Origin: Tanypteryx hageni
Taxonomy: Eukaryota > Arthropoda > Insecta > Odonata > Petaluridae
Direction of reading: 5' to 3'
Length of the DNA: 64,000 nucleotides
Assembly: GCA_028673005.1 (NCBI GenBank)
Contig: CM054120.1
Coordinates: 60,758,057-60,822,056, forward strand
Shown here: one piece after another, positions 31,605-45,136 of the stretch
Numbering within the stretch: position 1 is the first letter of the stretch
Layout: each line of letters starts with the position of its first letter
Made by a program: the position numbers and the translations under genes
The notes under the pieces: generated by a model
What the model saw: the letters and a program-made list of their open reading frames with translations, nothing else
What the model was told of the DNA's origin: nothing
The model's database searches: none

Positions 31605-32396
31605 ACATCTACATCTACATCTACAAGTTACCCTGCAATTCACCTAGTTGGTGGGTGGCAGGGGGTGCAATGCACCAAATCCTACCTAAAGATTGTCTAA
31701 CGCAATTCGAAATTTCCTATTGTGATCTCTTATTGTCCTCGGAAAGAACGAGCCTAGATAACGCTCCGTCCTACAATCGATCTCACGTATTTTATCGTCT
31801 CGATCATTTCTACCTATATACGTCGGTGCCACAATTATTCCCACTACCTCCTCTTTTAGACATTCTGACCTATATTTCTCTAGAAGTTTCAACCTTGAGT
31901 GCAATCTACGGTCCTCCAGTGATACCCAGTTCAAATCGCTCAATAAAGAGGTGACGCTTTCCTTATGTTCGTACTTATGTTTTACAAATCTGGCTGCTCT
32001 GCGCTGTACTCTTTCTAGTTGAATTATGTGTCCCTTCTCGTACGGATCCCATATGCTCGTTGCGTATTCCACTTGTGGTCTTACCAGTGATAAGTAGCAT
32101 GTTTCGCGTACTTTCTCTGTAGTGTTCCGTACTATTCTACCTATGAATGCCAGTTTCTTGTTGGCCGCGCCTATAACTCGACGAATGTGCATGTCCCACG
32201 AAAGATCTCGACAAATGGTTACTCCTAAATATTTTACATACTCAGCTTGTCGAATACTCATTTCATCTATTTTATATTCGAACCCTAAATCTTTGTTCTT
32301 ACATTTCCAGAACGTGACTGCGGCACATTTAGTATAATTAATTTCGATTTGCCATTCTTTGCACCACGCTGAAATGGCTCTTAAGTCTTCACGCAT
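31605..32396 (-). pseudogene. 5'-truncated LINE RT fragment
   Basis: Minus-strand 3' part of the same LINE family as 807-2683. The TAGATG-type tail is at 31605-31622, the hairpin follows, and the coding part 31686-32396 is open for about 237 codons from REDLRAISAWC to the end of the RT ORF (IALDNL). It has no stop where the 807-2683 copy has TAG, so it is the less damaged copy of this region. The break at about 32396 joins unrelated DNA. It lies tail-to-tail with 30805-31134. Confidence 0.87.
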
Positions 32397-33126
32397 GATA
32401 AAATATTCATGCAAATATATGAGATGATTAATTCTAATTTCTATGCTAACAATTGCAACAGAAACGTTGACTACGCTTAATGATTTAGTTTCAGTTTTAA
32501 AATTTATTTTCAACAGAAGCAAGTCTTTACCTGGCTGTTGAAGTGAACGGAGGTGCCTTTCAGTTGCTCCTGCGATCTCCTACGTAGCCTCAAGCGACTA
32601 GAGTAGCTGTAGCAATAGAGTACCTGTAGTGTTACGTAGAACTAACAATTTACTTTATTCTATTGTTATCCTTCGGCAATTTTATTTAACATTCGTTTAA
32701 GTTATGTAATTAGTTTTGTTATAACATCCACGTTATAGTTTTTATTTTCTCTACCGTAATAGCTAACTTTTAATCCTCGTAGTTTCTTGTTAGAAATTTC
32801 ATTCTCCCCTTTAGAAAATAATATTTATATCATAGTAGTTATTATGTAATAGCATATTCTCGTTACATTTGTAAGGTTGTTTTAGTTTTACGCTCCATAG
32901 TATTAATATTTTTCGTTGTTGTGTACTACCATCTCCTGTGCGTGATCTAACCTTGTTTGTGTTGTTTCGCCTTTCAAATTATACCTGCGTTTGACCCTTT
33001 CTCGTACGCCACACGAAGAGTGTCCCCGCTTTAAAACAGACCAAATTCTATAGCTATATCCCATTACAGCTTTTATTTTAATATTGTAACTCTTTTGCGT
33101 TAGTATATAAATGAGGTAAATTTAGG
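32397..33126 (+). other. Probable 5' UTR of the next LINE plus flank
   Basis: From about 32540 the base composition changes and the sequence runs into an ORF1-like start at 33127 with no other gene. A TATATAAATG sequence lies just upstream at 33105. The 5' end of the LINE cannot be fixed precisely. Confidence 0.45.
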
Positions 33127-33611
33127 ATGGCTTCACCGAGGACTCCCGTTTCCTCCTTCTTGTGCGCCGCTGGTTGCGAGGCCATGAGGGCTCGAATCAC
33201 GGAGCTGGAGAGGGTGGTTGGGACCTCCTTCAGAGGGTGGAAAGGTCCGAGGCAGACTCGGTTCGTGTGGGGGGTGCGGGGTCATCCCTGAAAGTTCGCC
33301 GCGCCAAATTGGCGGCCCGGGTTCGCCTGGGTGCGGTTGCCGGTAGAGCGATCAGGGTTGAATCTGACTCCTTACCGCGGGCTGAGGGTCCTCGGGCTGG
33401 GAAATCCGATGAGTGGAGAGTGGTGTCCACTCGGGGAGATCGTGGGGTGGTGCTGTGGAGGCAGGGAGTTGGGAATGCTTCGGCGGAACCCCTTCCTGTC
33501 AGTAATAGGTTCGAGGTGTTGTCGGAGGACGACTCCACGGCCATTGCGCCCGTACCCACTCCCGTCTCTTCGATGGAGGCCGGGCCCAAGGGGAGTCGGG
33601 TTGGGAAGGTA
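33127..33611 (+). pseudogene. LINE ORF1-like (GC-rich, broken)
   Basis: From ATG 33127 the frame reads MASPRTPVSSFLCAAGCEAM and ARITELERVVGTSF, a short coiled-coil-like helix, and stops near 33291. It continues in another frame with VVSTRGDR and PVSNRFEVLSEDD, a pattern common in ORF1 proteins of arthropod LINEs of this group. The stretch is markedly GC-rich against its surroundings. Its likely role is RNA binding, inferred from the family only. At least one frameshift breaks it. Confidence 0.65.
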
Positions 33612-35640
33612 AACTTTTCAAGCTTCAAGTCGCGCCTACGAAAAATACTACCTGGCTTCCGTGATATGACCGAACGATCAGGTGCTGAGTCGTCATGGAA
33701 ACTATTCAAGGAAATAATGCTATAGGGTATCGATAAGTAAATTCCATAAATTGAAGGTCGACAATAAAGAGCCACGTTGGTACAATAAGCAAGTTAGGAG
33801 TGCGCTTAGGCGTCAGAGAATAAGCCACGCGAAAATAAAAAATATGCCGTCTACATCATCCGATGAATATAGAGCAACTAAAGTTAAGACGTATAAGGAA
33901 TCCCGCACTAAATCGAGAACTACTATGCGCGAGGCTTTTACTAAATTCCGGAATAAGGTATTAAATTATTATTTGAAGGAGGACCCTAAAGCGTTTTGGT
34001 CCTAAGTGAGAGAGGTCCAAGGTAGAGGCCCTACCATACCTTCCCAGCCTAATCACTCGGGTGACGTTATTCATGATAGCGTAGAGAAAACCAACCTGTT
34101 AAACGGTCATTTTGTAAAAGCATTCAAGGCCGTCAGCGACCATTGCGTACATTATGCATCAGCAATAAGGGGGGGCCTGATGGAAGATATAGTATTTTCT
34201 GAGGTGGGAATAGCAAAGCAAATAAGTTCCATCAGACATAGCAAAGCCATTGGCCCCGAAGAAATTCCTACACGCGTTTTAAAAGAATTAGCTGAAGAAA
34301 TAGCACCTTTTATTCGGATAATCTTCGAGAAATCCATTTCCCGCGCAGAGGTCCCTAGCGACTGGAGGTTAGCGCACGTTACCCCGATTCATAAGGGCGG
34401 CGACAAGGAGAACCCAGAAAATTACAGGCCGATTTCTTTATCTTCGATATCGTGTAAGATTCTCGAGCATATACTCGTTAGCAACATAATGCGATTTCTT
34501 GATAGTTATTTATTGTTAGATGATTGTCAACACGGCTTCAGGAAATGTAGGTCATGTAATACTCAGCTCGGTCTTTTTGTTAATTGTATACTGAGAAGCG
34601 GAGAAAAGAATACGCAGGTCGATGCCACCTTCTTAGATTTTAGGAAAGCCTTTGATAAGGTACCTCACACGAAGTTAATAATGAAATTAGAAACCTTATG
34701 CTTTAATTCTAAAATCGTTAGTTGGATCCGTGAATTTTTAAATCATAGGAAGGAGAAGGTTGTTGTAGATGGGGAATCTTCGAACCTAGTGGAGGTTGTC
34801 TCTGGCGCTCCGCAGGGTAGTGTAATTGGTCCGTTATTATTTCTAATTTATATAAACAATATCAGCTCAGTAGTCAGAAGTAAAATTAGGCTTTTCGCGG
34901 ACGACACCATCATCTATAGAGAAATAAGCAATCCGGAAGACCACTAGTATCACCAAAATGACCTACAAGCTATTTCTGCATGGTGTAAGGAATGGCAGTT
35001 AGAGATAAACCAAAAGAAAAGCTGCGTCATCAACTTCTGGAGAACAAAGAGTATCTCGTTGTATAATAATTATTCGTTGGACGGAGTAGAGATTCCAGTT
35101 TTAGACTCGATTAAATACCTCGAAGTCACGATCCATCGTGATCTCTCGTGGGACACCCACATTCGCCGATTGATAGGTGCCGCTTACAAAAAGCTGGCCT
35201 TTATAGGGAGAATAGTTCGAAATAGCTCCGAAAAAGTGAAAGAATTATGTTATTTATCCTTGGTTCGACCGCAGGTCGAATATGCTTCAGCTGTGTGGGA
35301 TCCCTACGAAAAGGGAATCACTAACGAGATAGAAATGGTTTAGCGCAGGGCAGCTAGAATTGTAAAGAGGAATTACGATAGTAAACAAAGCGTAACATCA
35401 TTAATAGAAAATCTGAAATGGACATCGTTAGAGGAACGTAGGCTGCAGGCCAGAATTAAACGACTGGAAAAATTTATGTCGGAGGGACTAGCGAATGAGG
35501 TAGTAGGACTTATCAGAAGCCCGACGTATCTCGGAATGCAGGACAGTGAGGATAAGATTAGTGAGATCGACCGTAGAACGGATCGATATAGAGGATCGTT
35601 TTTCCCAAGGACGATAAGAGACCATAATAGGAAAAGATAA
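33612..35640 (+). pseudogene. LINE reverse transcriptase lacking its endonuclease
   Basis: The sequence jumps from ORF1 directly to the segment that normally follows the endonuclease (KVNFSSFKSRLR, ESSWKLFKEIM, then RWYNKQVRSALRR), so the endonuclease domain is deleted. After a frame change the RT runs in one frame from 33751: NYRPISLSSISCKILEH, CQHGFRKCRSC, LDFRKAFDKVPH, SGAPQGSVIGPLL, FADDTIIY, then LSLVRPQVEYASAVWDPYEKG and SFFPRTIRDHN. In-frame stops are TAA 34003-34005 (Tyr in the relative), TAG 34945-34947 and TAG 35341-35343 (both Gln in the relative). It ends at TAA 35638-35640. It is a separate subfamily from 807-2683. Confidence 0.85.
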
Positions 35641-36599
35641 CGTAGGAAAACTATGGACAATTGTTGCACTGCACCCCCTGCCATCCACTAAAAAGGTGAC
35701 GTCCTCTATCATTTATCTATCCTCTACTACTTCTCACTTTTATTAATCCTTAGTCCCAACCTACTATGGTAGACTAAGACTATCTTCAGCTCTGAAATTC
35801 CATGACATTGCCAAATCGCACACATTGAGGAACCGAAGGAAAAGCAGAGACAGCGGTAGACCACGGTGTCCGAACGTGCCTGCTAAGTGGCTGATTGGAA
35901 TATTTCCTGACATATCCATCGCTCTAATTTGTATTGGTTTTCAGAGTTCAATTTAGTCTAAAATAGTAGACAATCTCTAGAATGTAATATTCTGTGGAAG
36001 TACTACAGATAGCAACCTGTCTCGCGCATCTCACTCCCCTCTTCCGATCAGCTCTCTTTCCACCTTACCGCCCCTACTGCCGTGCGCAGGGGAAAAATGT
36101 ATTGGCAGTAACAAAGCAGCTCACTTCCCTCCTTTTCGCCCCTACTAAAGTGCTCTGCGACAACAATGCGTCTGGAGATCGTACCGAAATTCAACTTTGA
36201 TTTTTCTTAAATCGATGATTTAAATCGACTTTTATTTTCCCGGGATAATTTCGACCAATATGGAAGCTTACACATAGGCTTGGTAGTTTCCGACGTTTAA
36301 TTTTCTCAGAAATCGAAGACTAAAATCGACGTTTATTTTTCCTAAAAACCGGTGACGGTTTTCGGCGTTTGCTTTATTATATTTTACCAGAATTAGTAGA
36401 TTTTGATGATAATATTTCCTAAAAAGTGATCACTACAGTTGTTCATTTTTCCTAAAAATGAACCACGTATATCAACGTTTATTTTTATACATTTAATTAG
36501 GCTTGTTAGTTTTCCACGTATAGAATATTTCTTAAAAGGCGTTATCTAATAACGACGTTTATTTAAATATATTTTATGGATTTTTATTAAGATTAGTCT

Positions 36600-37440
36600 T
36601 ATCAATTAAATTCCTTCCAATTAAATATAACTAAAAGTGTATAAATAAAAATGAAAAATAAATAAAAATAATTATTTAAAGTTATTAACCTTTATAAATA
36701 GCACAAAAATTGTAAAAATAAAAACATGATCATTTTGTTATTAATAACTAATATAAAACATACTGAATAAAAAATAAATTAATGAATTTATAGAGATATT
36801 GAATATATAAATGTTATGTTGCATTCTTAGAGACATCTGAACTAATTATTGGAATTGCAACAACTTTTATATATTCAAAATTTCTGTAAAATCAATCATT
36901 TAAATTACTTTTTCAATCAGTGAAGAGGTTCTAAATGGTTTAGTTAATTTCAGAAATTTTTGCAAGCATAATTATCGCAGAGTATATTTCCTATATATGA
37001 CAACTATCCGTAAAGGACGTAATCTGAAGTTTCCTGATTCCTCTTAAATTTCACCCTTAAATCTCAATTTATTTTATTTTACGATTTTAAATCATTTCTA
37101 TATGTTAGCTTAAAGTATGGATCGCAAGTGATCACTATAATGAATAATTTAAATCGTTTTTCATTTATACTAGAATTTCATGAATAACGTGATATTTATT
37201 TTAAGGGTAACTCTTTGGGAGTAATTCTCAACTTACGATTAAACGATAATATATAGGCTGGCCATACATTCTAAAATTTTGATCATGGCAACCTTAGATG
37301 ATGATATTTTCCTAAAAATGATTTAATATGTCAAGATTACAGAACATTGATTTTTAAGTCGTTATGCCATTCAACCCTATTCATTAATTATTTTGAGCAA
37401 TAGATTTTGACGTCTATATGACCTGCTATATTATGAAATG
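36600..37440 (+). repeat. Left inverted arm of the repeat core (copy B)
   Basis: This more complete arm aligns in reverse complement to 42390-43130 over about 0.8 kb, including the GATCGCAAGTGATCACTATAA block at about 37119 against its counterpart near 42670. The arms are imperfect, unlike the near-identical A/B copies, so they are old. Confidence 0.75.
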
Positions 37441-38275
37441 GTTTCTATTACCAGCGTCTAAGAAAACCATGTTAACGTTGTCGACAAGAATCCTACGCTA
37501 TTCAATTTCCCGGTTTAGTTAAGAACGAGCGATGACATTCTCTAATAGTGAAAATGTTTGCTAGAAGACGTCAGGCTAGATGATACAGAAAGCCTGGCCC
37601 GGCAATGGTTAGTAGAGCTTGTGTCCGCCAGAGCGCAGGAGCTTATAGTCTTGCGGCAAAGAACGAAAGTCAATGCATCGTATCGTATCGTAAATTTAAA
37701 GTGTTTTGCCTTGTGAGAGATAAAATTGGAATAATGAAAGTTAAATTTTAGAAAATTATAGATACGGCCAATGTTTTAAATTAACCAAACCGCATCGAAA
37801 CATCAATAAAAATGCATTAATTTTTGGAAACTGTAAAAATAAAAGTAATTTTTAAACGTTTATATCTGATGTGCAAATTTTATTCCTTTCCGTAGAAAAA
37901 ACGACGAAAATAAGAAGAAAAAAAACAATATTACGCCTGCGAGGGAGGCCAGAGCTCGCCATTCGGAGAAATAAACAAGTAGGGATGTACACGGGTTCCC
38001 CGTGGTACAGAAGTACTTTTCGTCAAATTCGCCGTAAATAATCGTATAATGATATATTTGCTTTGATGTCAGAAAATTATTTTTCCTTCTATTGTGGAAA
38101 CCCTGCTTTTTAGATCCTTTTTAAACACGTTCATTTCGTTTTGCCATTCTATACTTATCATAAAAAACGAAATTTCTTTGAAATCCGTTCAGACAAGACC
38201 TTCGAAATTAATAGTTACAGACAAATTCTAACTTTGATATTGTGGTGTCCCTGTTTAGTTGGCTTGATTGAAATA
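36861..38275 (+). repeat. Extra internal unit in copy B
   Basis: Largely a diverged copy of 38390-39510: AATAAT.TAAATCGTTTTTCA, the CCTGGCCCGGCAATGGTTAG block (37603 and 38864) and the CATCGTATCGTATCGTAAAT block both recur. Copy A lacks it, with a junction at an AATATAATAATTTTG repeat. It is probably unequal recombination between ~1.24-kb units. Confidence 0.75.
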
Positions 38276-40184
38276 TAATAATTTTGTTATTTATTTACAT
38301 GAAGAATATGTACGTACTATTTGGTTAAAATCCATGCCGTCAGTTCTCTAGAATTACATCTAAAAGTCATATTATTTTACTTTTAAATTCACTATAATTC
38401 ACTATCACTATAATGAATAATATAAATCGTTTTTCATTTATATTAGAACTTCATGAAGAACGTGCTAATTTTAAGGGTAACTCTTTTGGGAGTAATTCTC
38501 AACTTGCGATTTAACGATAATATATAGGCTGGCGATACATTCTAAAATTGTGATCATGGAAACCTTAGATGATGATATTTTCCTAAAAATGATTTAATAT
38601 GTCAAGATTACAGAACATTGATTTTTAAGTCGTTATGCCATTCAACACTATTCATTAATTATTTTGAGCAATAGATTTTTGACATTTATATGACCTGTTA
38701 TAATATGAAATGTGTTCTATTACCAACGTGTAAGTATAACATGTCAACGCTTTCAATAAATATCCTACGCTATTCAATTTCCCGGTTTAGTTAAGAGCGA
38801 TCGATGACATTTTCTAGTAGTGGAAATGTTTGCTAGTAGACGGCAGGCAAGAAAGGAAGAAAGCCTGGCCCGGCAATGGTTAGTAGAGATTGTCTCCGCC
38901 AGAGCGCAGGAGCTTAAGGTGTAGCGGTAAATAAAAAAGTCATTGCATCGTATCGTATCGTAAATTTAAAATGTTTTGCCTTGTGAGAAATAAAATTGAA
39001 ATGAAGAAAGTAAAATTTTAGAAAATTATAGCTACCGCAAATGTTTTAAATCCACCACACAGCATCGAAACATCTATAAAATTGTATTAATTTTTGAAAC
39101 TGTAAAAATAAAAGTAATTTATAAACGTTTGCAAATTTAATTCCTTTCTGTAGAAAAAAAGACGTAAATAAGAAATAAAAAAAATATTAGGCTGGGCTCG
39201 CCATTCTGGGAAATAAACAAGAGAGATGTACACAGGTTCCCGGTGGTACAGAAGTACTTTTCGTCAAATTCGCCGTAGTTGAATCGTTTACTTATATATT
39301 TGCTTTGATGTCAGAAATTATTATTCCTTATATTGTGAAACTTTGCTTTTTAGATCCGTTTTAAACACGTTCATTTCGTTTTGCCATTCTACACTCATCT
39401 TACAAGCAAAATTTCTTTGAAATCCGATCTGCCTATACCTTCGAAATTAATAGTTACTGAAAAATTCTAACTTTGATATTGTGGTGGCCCTGTTAAGTTG
39501 GCTTGGTTGAAATATAATAATTTTGTTATTTATTTATATGAAGATTATGTACGTCGTATTTGGTTAAAATCCATGCCGTCAGTTCTCTAGAATTACATCT
39601 AAAAGTCATATTATTTTACTTTTTAATTTTAATTTAAACATCTTGATTTCTATATGGTATGTTGTTATATAAAAATTTTATTGAAATTCGTTGAGCCAAT
39701 TTCTTACAACTCCATAATAAGTGAAAGAAATTAATTTGTAATTGTGGCATCCCTGTTTGGCCGATTCAATTAAATCTGCGTTTATTGTTTTCTATATATG
39801 TGTACATTATAAATATTAAATTTGATGAATATATTTCAACAAATGTATGTGTAAAGGAATGTTATTATTTGATTTATTGTGGTAGCCCTGATTTATTTAT
39901 CTATATTAAGCATCTTGATTTCGTTTCTATATGTTACACTCCTCCATACAATGTTTTATGGAAATCGGTTCAGCCAATTCCTCCCAAATTCATAATTATC
40001 AAAAAGTTTAACTTTTCAATTGTGGCAACCCCGCTTAGTCGATCTTGTTCCAATATTTCATTTTGGCCATTAATTTATGTGAATATTCTATGTACTAAAT
40101 TTGGTTGAAATAGGTTAAGCCAATTCGTCCCTGATATATACCGTCGGACGTACGGACGGACGGACGGATATCACAAAGATAATA

Positions 40185-40211
40185 GTGCTTTTCAGCAATG
40201 GCGAAAAGCAC
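40185..40211. repeat. 9-bp perfect hairpin (copy B)
   Basis: Same GTGCTTTTC/GAAAAGCAC stem as at 23189-23215, here directly after the uninterrupted GGAC tract and the RTE empty site. Confidence 0.65.
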
Positions 40212-40740
40212 TAAAAACCATTTACTCAGCATGTTTTATCGCTTGAGTATTTTGGTAAAAAATACACTACGCATTGCTGTTTAGTCTGAAAAATATTATA
40301 AATGCTTTATAAAATCTTCATCGCTTTGCTGTTTCCTTTAAGAATTGATAAGTTTGAATTTTGGGTTGGCACCGGTAGTTTTCCCCCTAAGATGCAACGC
40401 TAAAAATTTTTTCCTTGTCCATTCTTTCATCTCTTCCAACCTCACAAGATCTACTTCTTGTATCATTTAACACAAAAATAAAATTTTGTGCTGCTCGAAT
40501 ATTCGAATATTTGTGGAATAAGATTTCATAATATTTCTCGCGCTTGCACCACAGTACTAATAAACTTTACCCATCGCTTCATATTGTTCCTAATAAAGAG
40601 TATAATAATTGATTTTTCGATTGAACATCCAATCCACTACGTACCTTCTTAGGCCAACTTTGTTTCATTAAGTACGAGCGCATGCTCCTAGGTGGCAGGA
40701 CGTATCTTACATTGAGTTACGCATTTCACTGCCGGTATTT

Positions 40741-41524
40741 AAAAAAATCCATGCATATAATTTTGAAAATGAATTCTTGAAATAGAGAGTTAAAACAAGT
40801 GATTATTTTAACTCCTTCAGATAATATAATCGTCCGATTAGCCTTTTCTGGATAATCTCTATACGTTGGTTTTTGCCATAGCAAAGCAACTGTCCAGGCT
40901 GTATATGAGCTTATACATCCGGTGGTGGGGAAGTATATAGCTACATTGATTAATCACATTTAAAGACAAAAATGAAATTAAGAAATGAATTTTTTCAGAA
41001 AGATAGAATTTTAGGTACTCACGTGATCTTAAAAACTAAATCTTAAGATGCTCGCGATGATCCCAAGAACGCGTTCCCGTTCTCAAACAAATACAAATTA
41101 GACATAGAAATTAGATTTCAATTTTGCCATTTAAAAAAATCCATGCATATATTTTTGAAAATGAATTCTTGAAATAGAGAGTTAAAACAAGTGATTATTT
41201 TAACTCCTTCAGATAATATAATCGTCCGATTAGCCTTTTCTGGATAATATCTATACCTTGGTTTTTACCATAGCAAAGCAACCGTCCAGGCTGTATATGA
41301 GCTTATACATCCGGTGGTGGGGAAGTATATAGCTACATTGATTAATCACATTTTAAGAAAAAAATGACATGAATTGAAGAAATGAATTTTTTCAGAAAGA
41401 TAAAAGTGTAGGTACTCATGTGATCTTAAACAAAAATCTTAAGATACTCGCGATGATCCCCAGAACGCGTTTACTTATTCCCGTTCTCTAACAAATACAA
41501 ATTAGACACAGAAATTAGATTTCA
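40741..41524 (+). repeat. 392-bp tandem duplication in copy B
   Basis: The block starting AAAAAAATCCATGCATAT at 40741 restarts at 41133 and both run into AGATTTCAATTTTGCCATTTAA. The second unit is closer to copy A than the first, so the first unit may come from a diverged relative. Confidence 0.8.
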
Positions 41525-42389
41525 ATTTTGCCATTTAATTTGTTAATTAAGGATATTTTTAAAAACCCGCGTTGTTTTTATTTTGCTAAATCGATAGGAT
41601 ATACTGTGGTCGTTCATTTACTGAAGACGTTTTCTAGGAAAAAAGAGGACTGTTGAACTTTTGCCACACGAATAAATATATAGTTCTTTTACTTGTGCTT
41701 CTCGTAAGGACATCTAACTCAAAGATTGAGATAACCACTCTTTCTTAATTTCAACTGCTTTGAATCACATTCGACGATGAACATTTTCATGGCACAAATG
41801 TTTACTTTGCTGAAGTGTAATTAATTACATGAAAAATATGTAAATAAACCAGGAAAGGACAACTTTGCTTCAGAAATTGGCTTCAGCGCCAAAAATTAAG
41901 AGCCAGGGCTGATTTAAGAAAGAGTGCGAATATAATCTCTTCATACCGGAGACACATCATTGCTTTTAATCTTTCACTTAAATGAAAAATGAGCTGAAAT
42001 TTATATGAAAAAAAATTTATTGGTAAAGTAGAGAAAAAGAGTTGCTACTGCCGAAATATTTCTAGGCACAAAGGTTAATTGGTGCCTGGTATTGATCGAA
42101 CCCTTGTTTTAAAAGGCTTAATTTCCACTATTGGCATTAGTAGAAAGGGGCCTATGAAGGAGTATTTAAGGGTTAGTTTAAAAAAATTTAATGTTTCAAC
42201 GACCGTCTCATCAAAACAGTTATAATCGAAATTAAATTTACAATTTATATGCCTATACTACACAAGAGAAAATACCGAGACGTAATTAGCTCATATTATT
42301 CGTGAATGCTTAATTTTTTTGCCACCACGCGTTGTTGCTCTTGATAATACATTTTCAAACAGAAAGTAAATCATTTAGCGTAGTAGTTT

Positions 42390-43130
42390 AAATGTCAAAA
42401 ATCTATTGCTCAAAAATAATGAATGAAAATGGTTGAATGGCAAAACAATATAATAATCAATGGTTCTGTAAACTTGATATATTAAAATATTTTTTGGAAA
42501 TTATCAGCATCTCAGATTGCCAAGATCACAATTTTTATGTAGTGCCAGCCTATAATTTTTCGTTAAATCGTAAGTTGAGAATTACTCTCAAGAAAGTTAC
42601 CTTTAAAATGAATATCCCGTTCTTCATGAAATTCTACTATAAATGAAAAACGATTTATATTATTCATTATAGTGATCACTTGCGATCCGCACCTTAAGCT
42701 AACATATAGAACTGATTTTAAATCGTAAAATAAAATTAATTGAAATTTTACTGTAAAATTTAAGAGGAATCAGGAAACTTCAGATTATATCCATTACGTA
42801 TATTTGTCATATATATGAAATTTACTCAGCGATACTTGCAAAGATTTCTGAAATTAACTAAAGCATTTAGAGCCTATTCACTGAATGAAAAAATAATTTA
42901 AATGATTGAATTTATAGAATATATAAAATTTCTGTTGCAATTCCAATAATTAGTTCAGATGTCTTAAAGAATGCAACATAACATTTATATATTCAATCAT
43001 TTAAATTACCTTTTCATTCAGTGCATTTTATATAAGTTAATAATAACAAAATTATTATATTTTTATTTTTACCCTTTTTGTGCGCTTTATAAAAGTTATT
43101 AACTTAAAAAATTTATTTTAATTTATTTTT
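42390..43130 (-). repeat. Right inverted arm of the repeat core (copy B)
   Basis: Inverted counterpart of 36600-37440. It contains the empty TTAA site at 42964-42967. Confidence 0.72.
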
Positions 43131-44147
43131 AGTCTTAATGTGAAATATATTAATGTTTATATATTCTTCAAAAATTAACTTTATTAACTAAATAGGTAGG
43201 TGCCTGTTTAAATTCTACGGTAAAATTTTTAATTAAATTTTCGTGAAAGGATTATCTAAGTCCAATGGTACCCAATTACACAAAACCGGCAAAAACGCAA
43301 ATCACTAATTATGCGTCAAATTCTCACTTTAAAAACTGATTTGTCGATCGATTCGACGCGTATTCAAAAATATATTGCAGGAAAACACACTTTCGTTCTT
43401 TTATACATACGTTGTTTGAAGTTTCGACCTCCTACGATAATTCTAAGTAATTTTAATATGCCAATAATTAATGTTGTACATTCGGATGTATTCCTTCTCG
43501 CATATAACGCAACGATTCATTTCCCTCTCCTTCCTTCTTTCTCTCTCTCGTATTAAAAGCATTCAAAGCACGCTTTCACCCATAAGGATTGAAATAACAA
43601 TAGGATTTCGAGGTTTTACAATTTGGCAATGCAACATCCCGTTAAAATATAATGATTTCCTCAAAATATGTGAATTTAACGTTTAACATGAGGTATTTCT
43701 AAGTGTAGGCGGAGAAAGACTAACAGAATAAGAATCTTTATATTTTATCTTTAAATTGGTTTAGATCCGAAGATCATAGGTTTATTCTTTTAAATTTAGA
43801 TCTCAAAAAGAATAAAAGCCTGCACGTCTTAAAATCGGTGTCTACGTGATACTTTATGGAAATGTCTTCCTTAGAGACGAACCCGGGTTTTTTTCGAAAT
43901 ATTTTTTAATCACTTTTAAAATGTGAATCAAGCATTCTTGCCAAATTCAGATTTTCTATTTCGATTCTTTATAAATTTTATAGTACATGACCAACAAATA
44001 TATAGATAGATTTCTCAGTAGTTTGTCATGCTCAACGTGACGTACTATTTGTTTTAATTCATGGCTCATGAAGAGCAGTACAAGCCTGAGGTGGTTCGAA
44101 TCCTACTAAAGGTAAGAAATTTTTCTGATGTCGAAGGGCTTGAATAA

Positions 44148-44152
<5 letters not shown>

Positions 44153-44200
<48 letters not shown>
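44153..44200. repeat. TA microsatellite
   Basis: Uninterrupted TA run, the copy B counterpart of 29611-29665. Confidence 0.95.
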
Positions 44201-44203
<3 letters not shown>

Positions 44204-45136
44204 ATTATAATATGTTCTTTTTGGTATATTGCCACTGAAGACGGCTGCTTTTTAGCCGAAATGCTCAAATGGTTTTTTAACCTTGTTGTGGCTATTGGAG
44301 ATACCTAAGGCAAGCATATAATTTTTATTTGCTTGTTCTTGAATTAATGGTAGATGTTTTAAATTTCATAATAACTTTTTAAAAATTCTTAGAACATATT
44401 TTACTCCTGTTTGCCTCAATTTAATTTTTATCACTCTTAACCATAAATCAAACTCTTGACCGACCTACCTGCCTCAAGGCAACTTTTCCTCCTCCATCCT
44501 CATTCGGCTCGACCTCACTCTCCAATTTCTCTCCCATTCCCTCTAATCACCCTAAAATTCCACCTCTTCCCTATTACCACCTCTCACCTTCAGCTCATAC
44601 TCCTTGTTCTTTCCCTTATCATCATATATCCCTCATTTTACACTCCCTATCATTTTCTCTGTTACCCACCCCACTCTTTTTCAATGGAAGATACAAAAGG
44701 GCGTAGTAAGGTAAATACCCCACCCCACTAAGGAAGATATCAATCTTCAATAAAATATTATCTCAATTTATTTTATTCTAGAAATATTATGCAACTATCT
44801 AAGGAGTGCATAACATACGCTGTATATTCGTTATAATGAGAGGGTATTATTGTGCATTAATAGAGGTAAATATATTTGTTTTCTTATTAGGTACCTCTCC
44901 GAGCGCTCTACGAGTCCCACGACAACGCGGAGAAACTGAACAGTGCTAAACCCCAGAAAAACAGGTAGGCTACAGGACGAGATATGGGCGCCTAGCTCGT
45001 CCTATACAAAGGCTTATATGAGCATGATTCATAGATACGGAAGGTTCTAGAAAGGTCTAGCCGGGTGAATCATGCTCAGAAGGTGCGAGAAGATTCCACG
45101 GCCTACATAAGCAGCGCGCAGAGCTTAGGCGGAACA

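Larger units (their letters stand above)
32540..35700 (+). mobile_element. Internally deleted CR1/Jockey-like LINE
   Basis: 5' UTR, ORF1 remnant, RT and the start of the 3' UTR (ACCCCCTGCCATCCACT) in order. The terminal hairpin is cut after AAAAAGGTGA, where the duplicated segment copy B begins. The 5' edge is approximate. Confidence 0.7.

Noticed and set aside
33230..33775. Minus-strand 181-codon frame over the GC-rich LINE ORF1
   Set aside because: A shadow frame caused by high GC. The plus-strand frames carry the family-like motifs.
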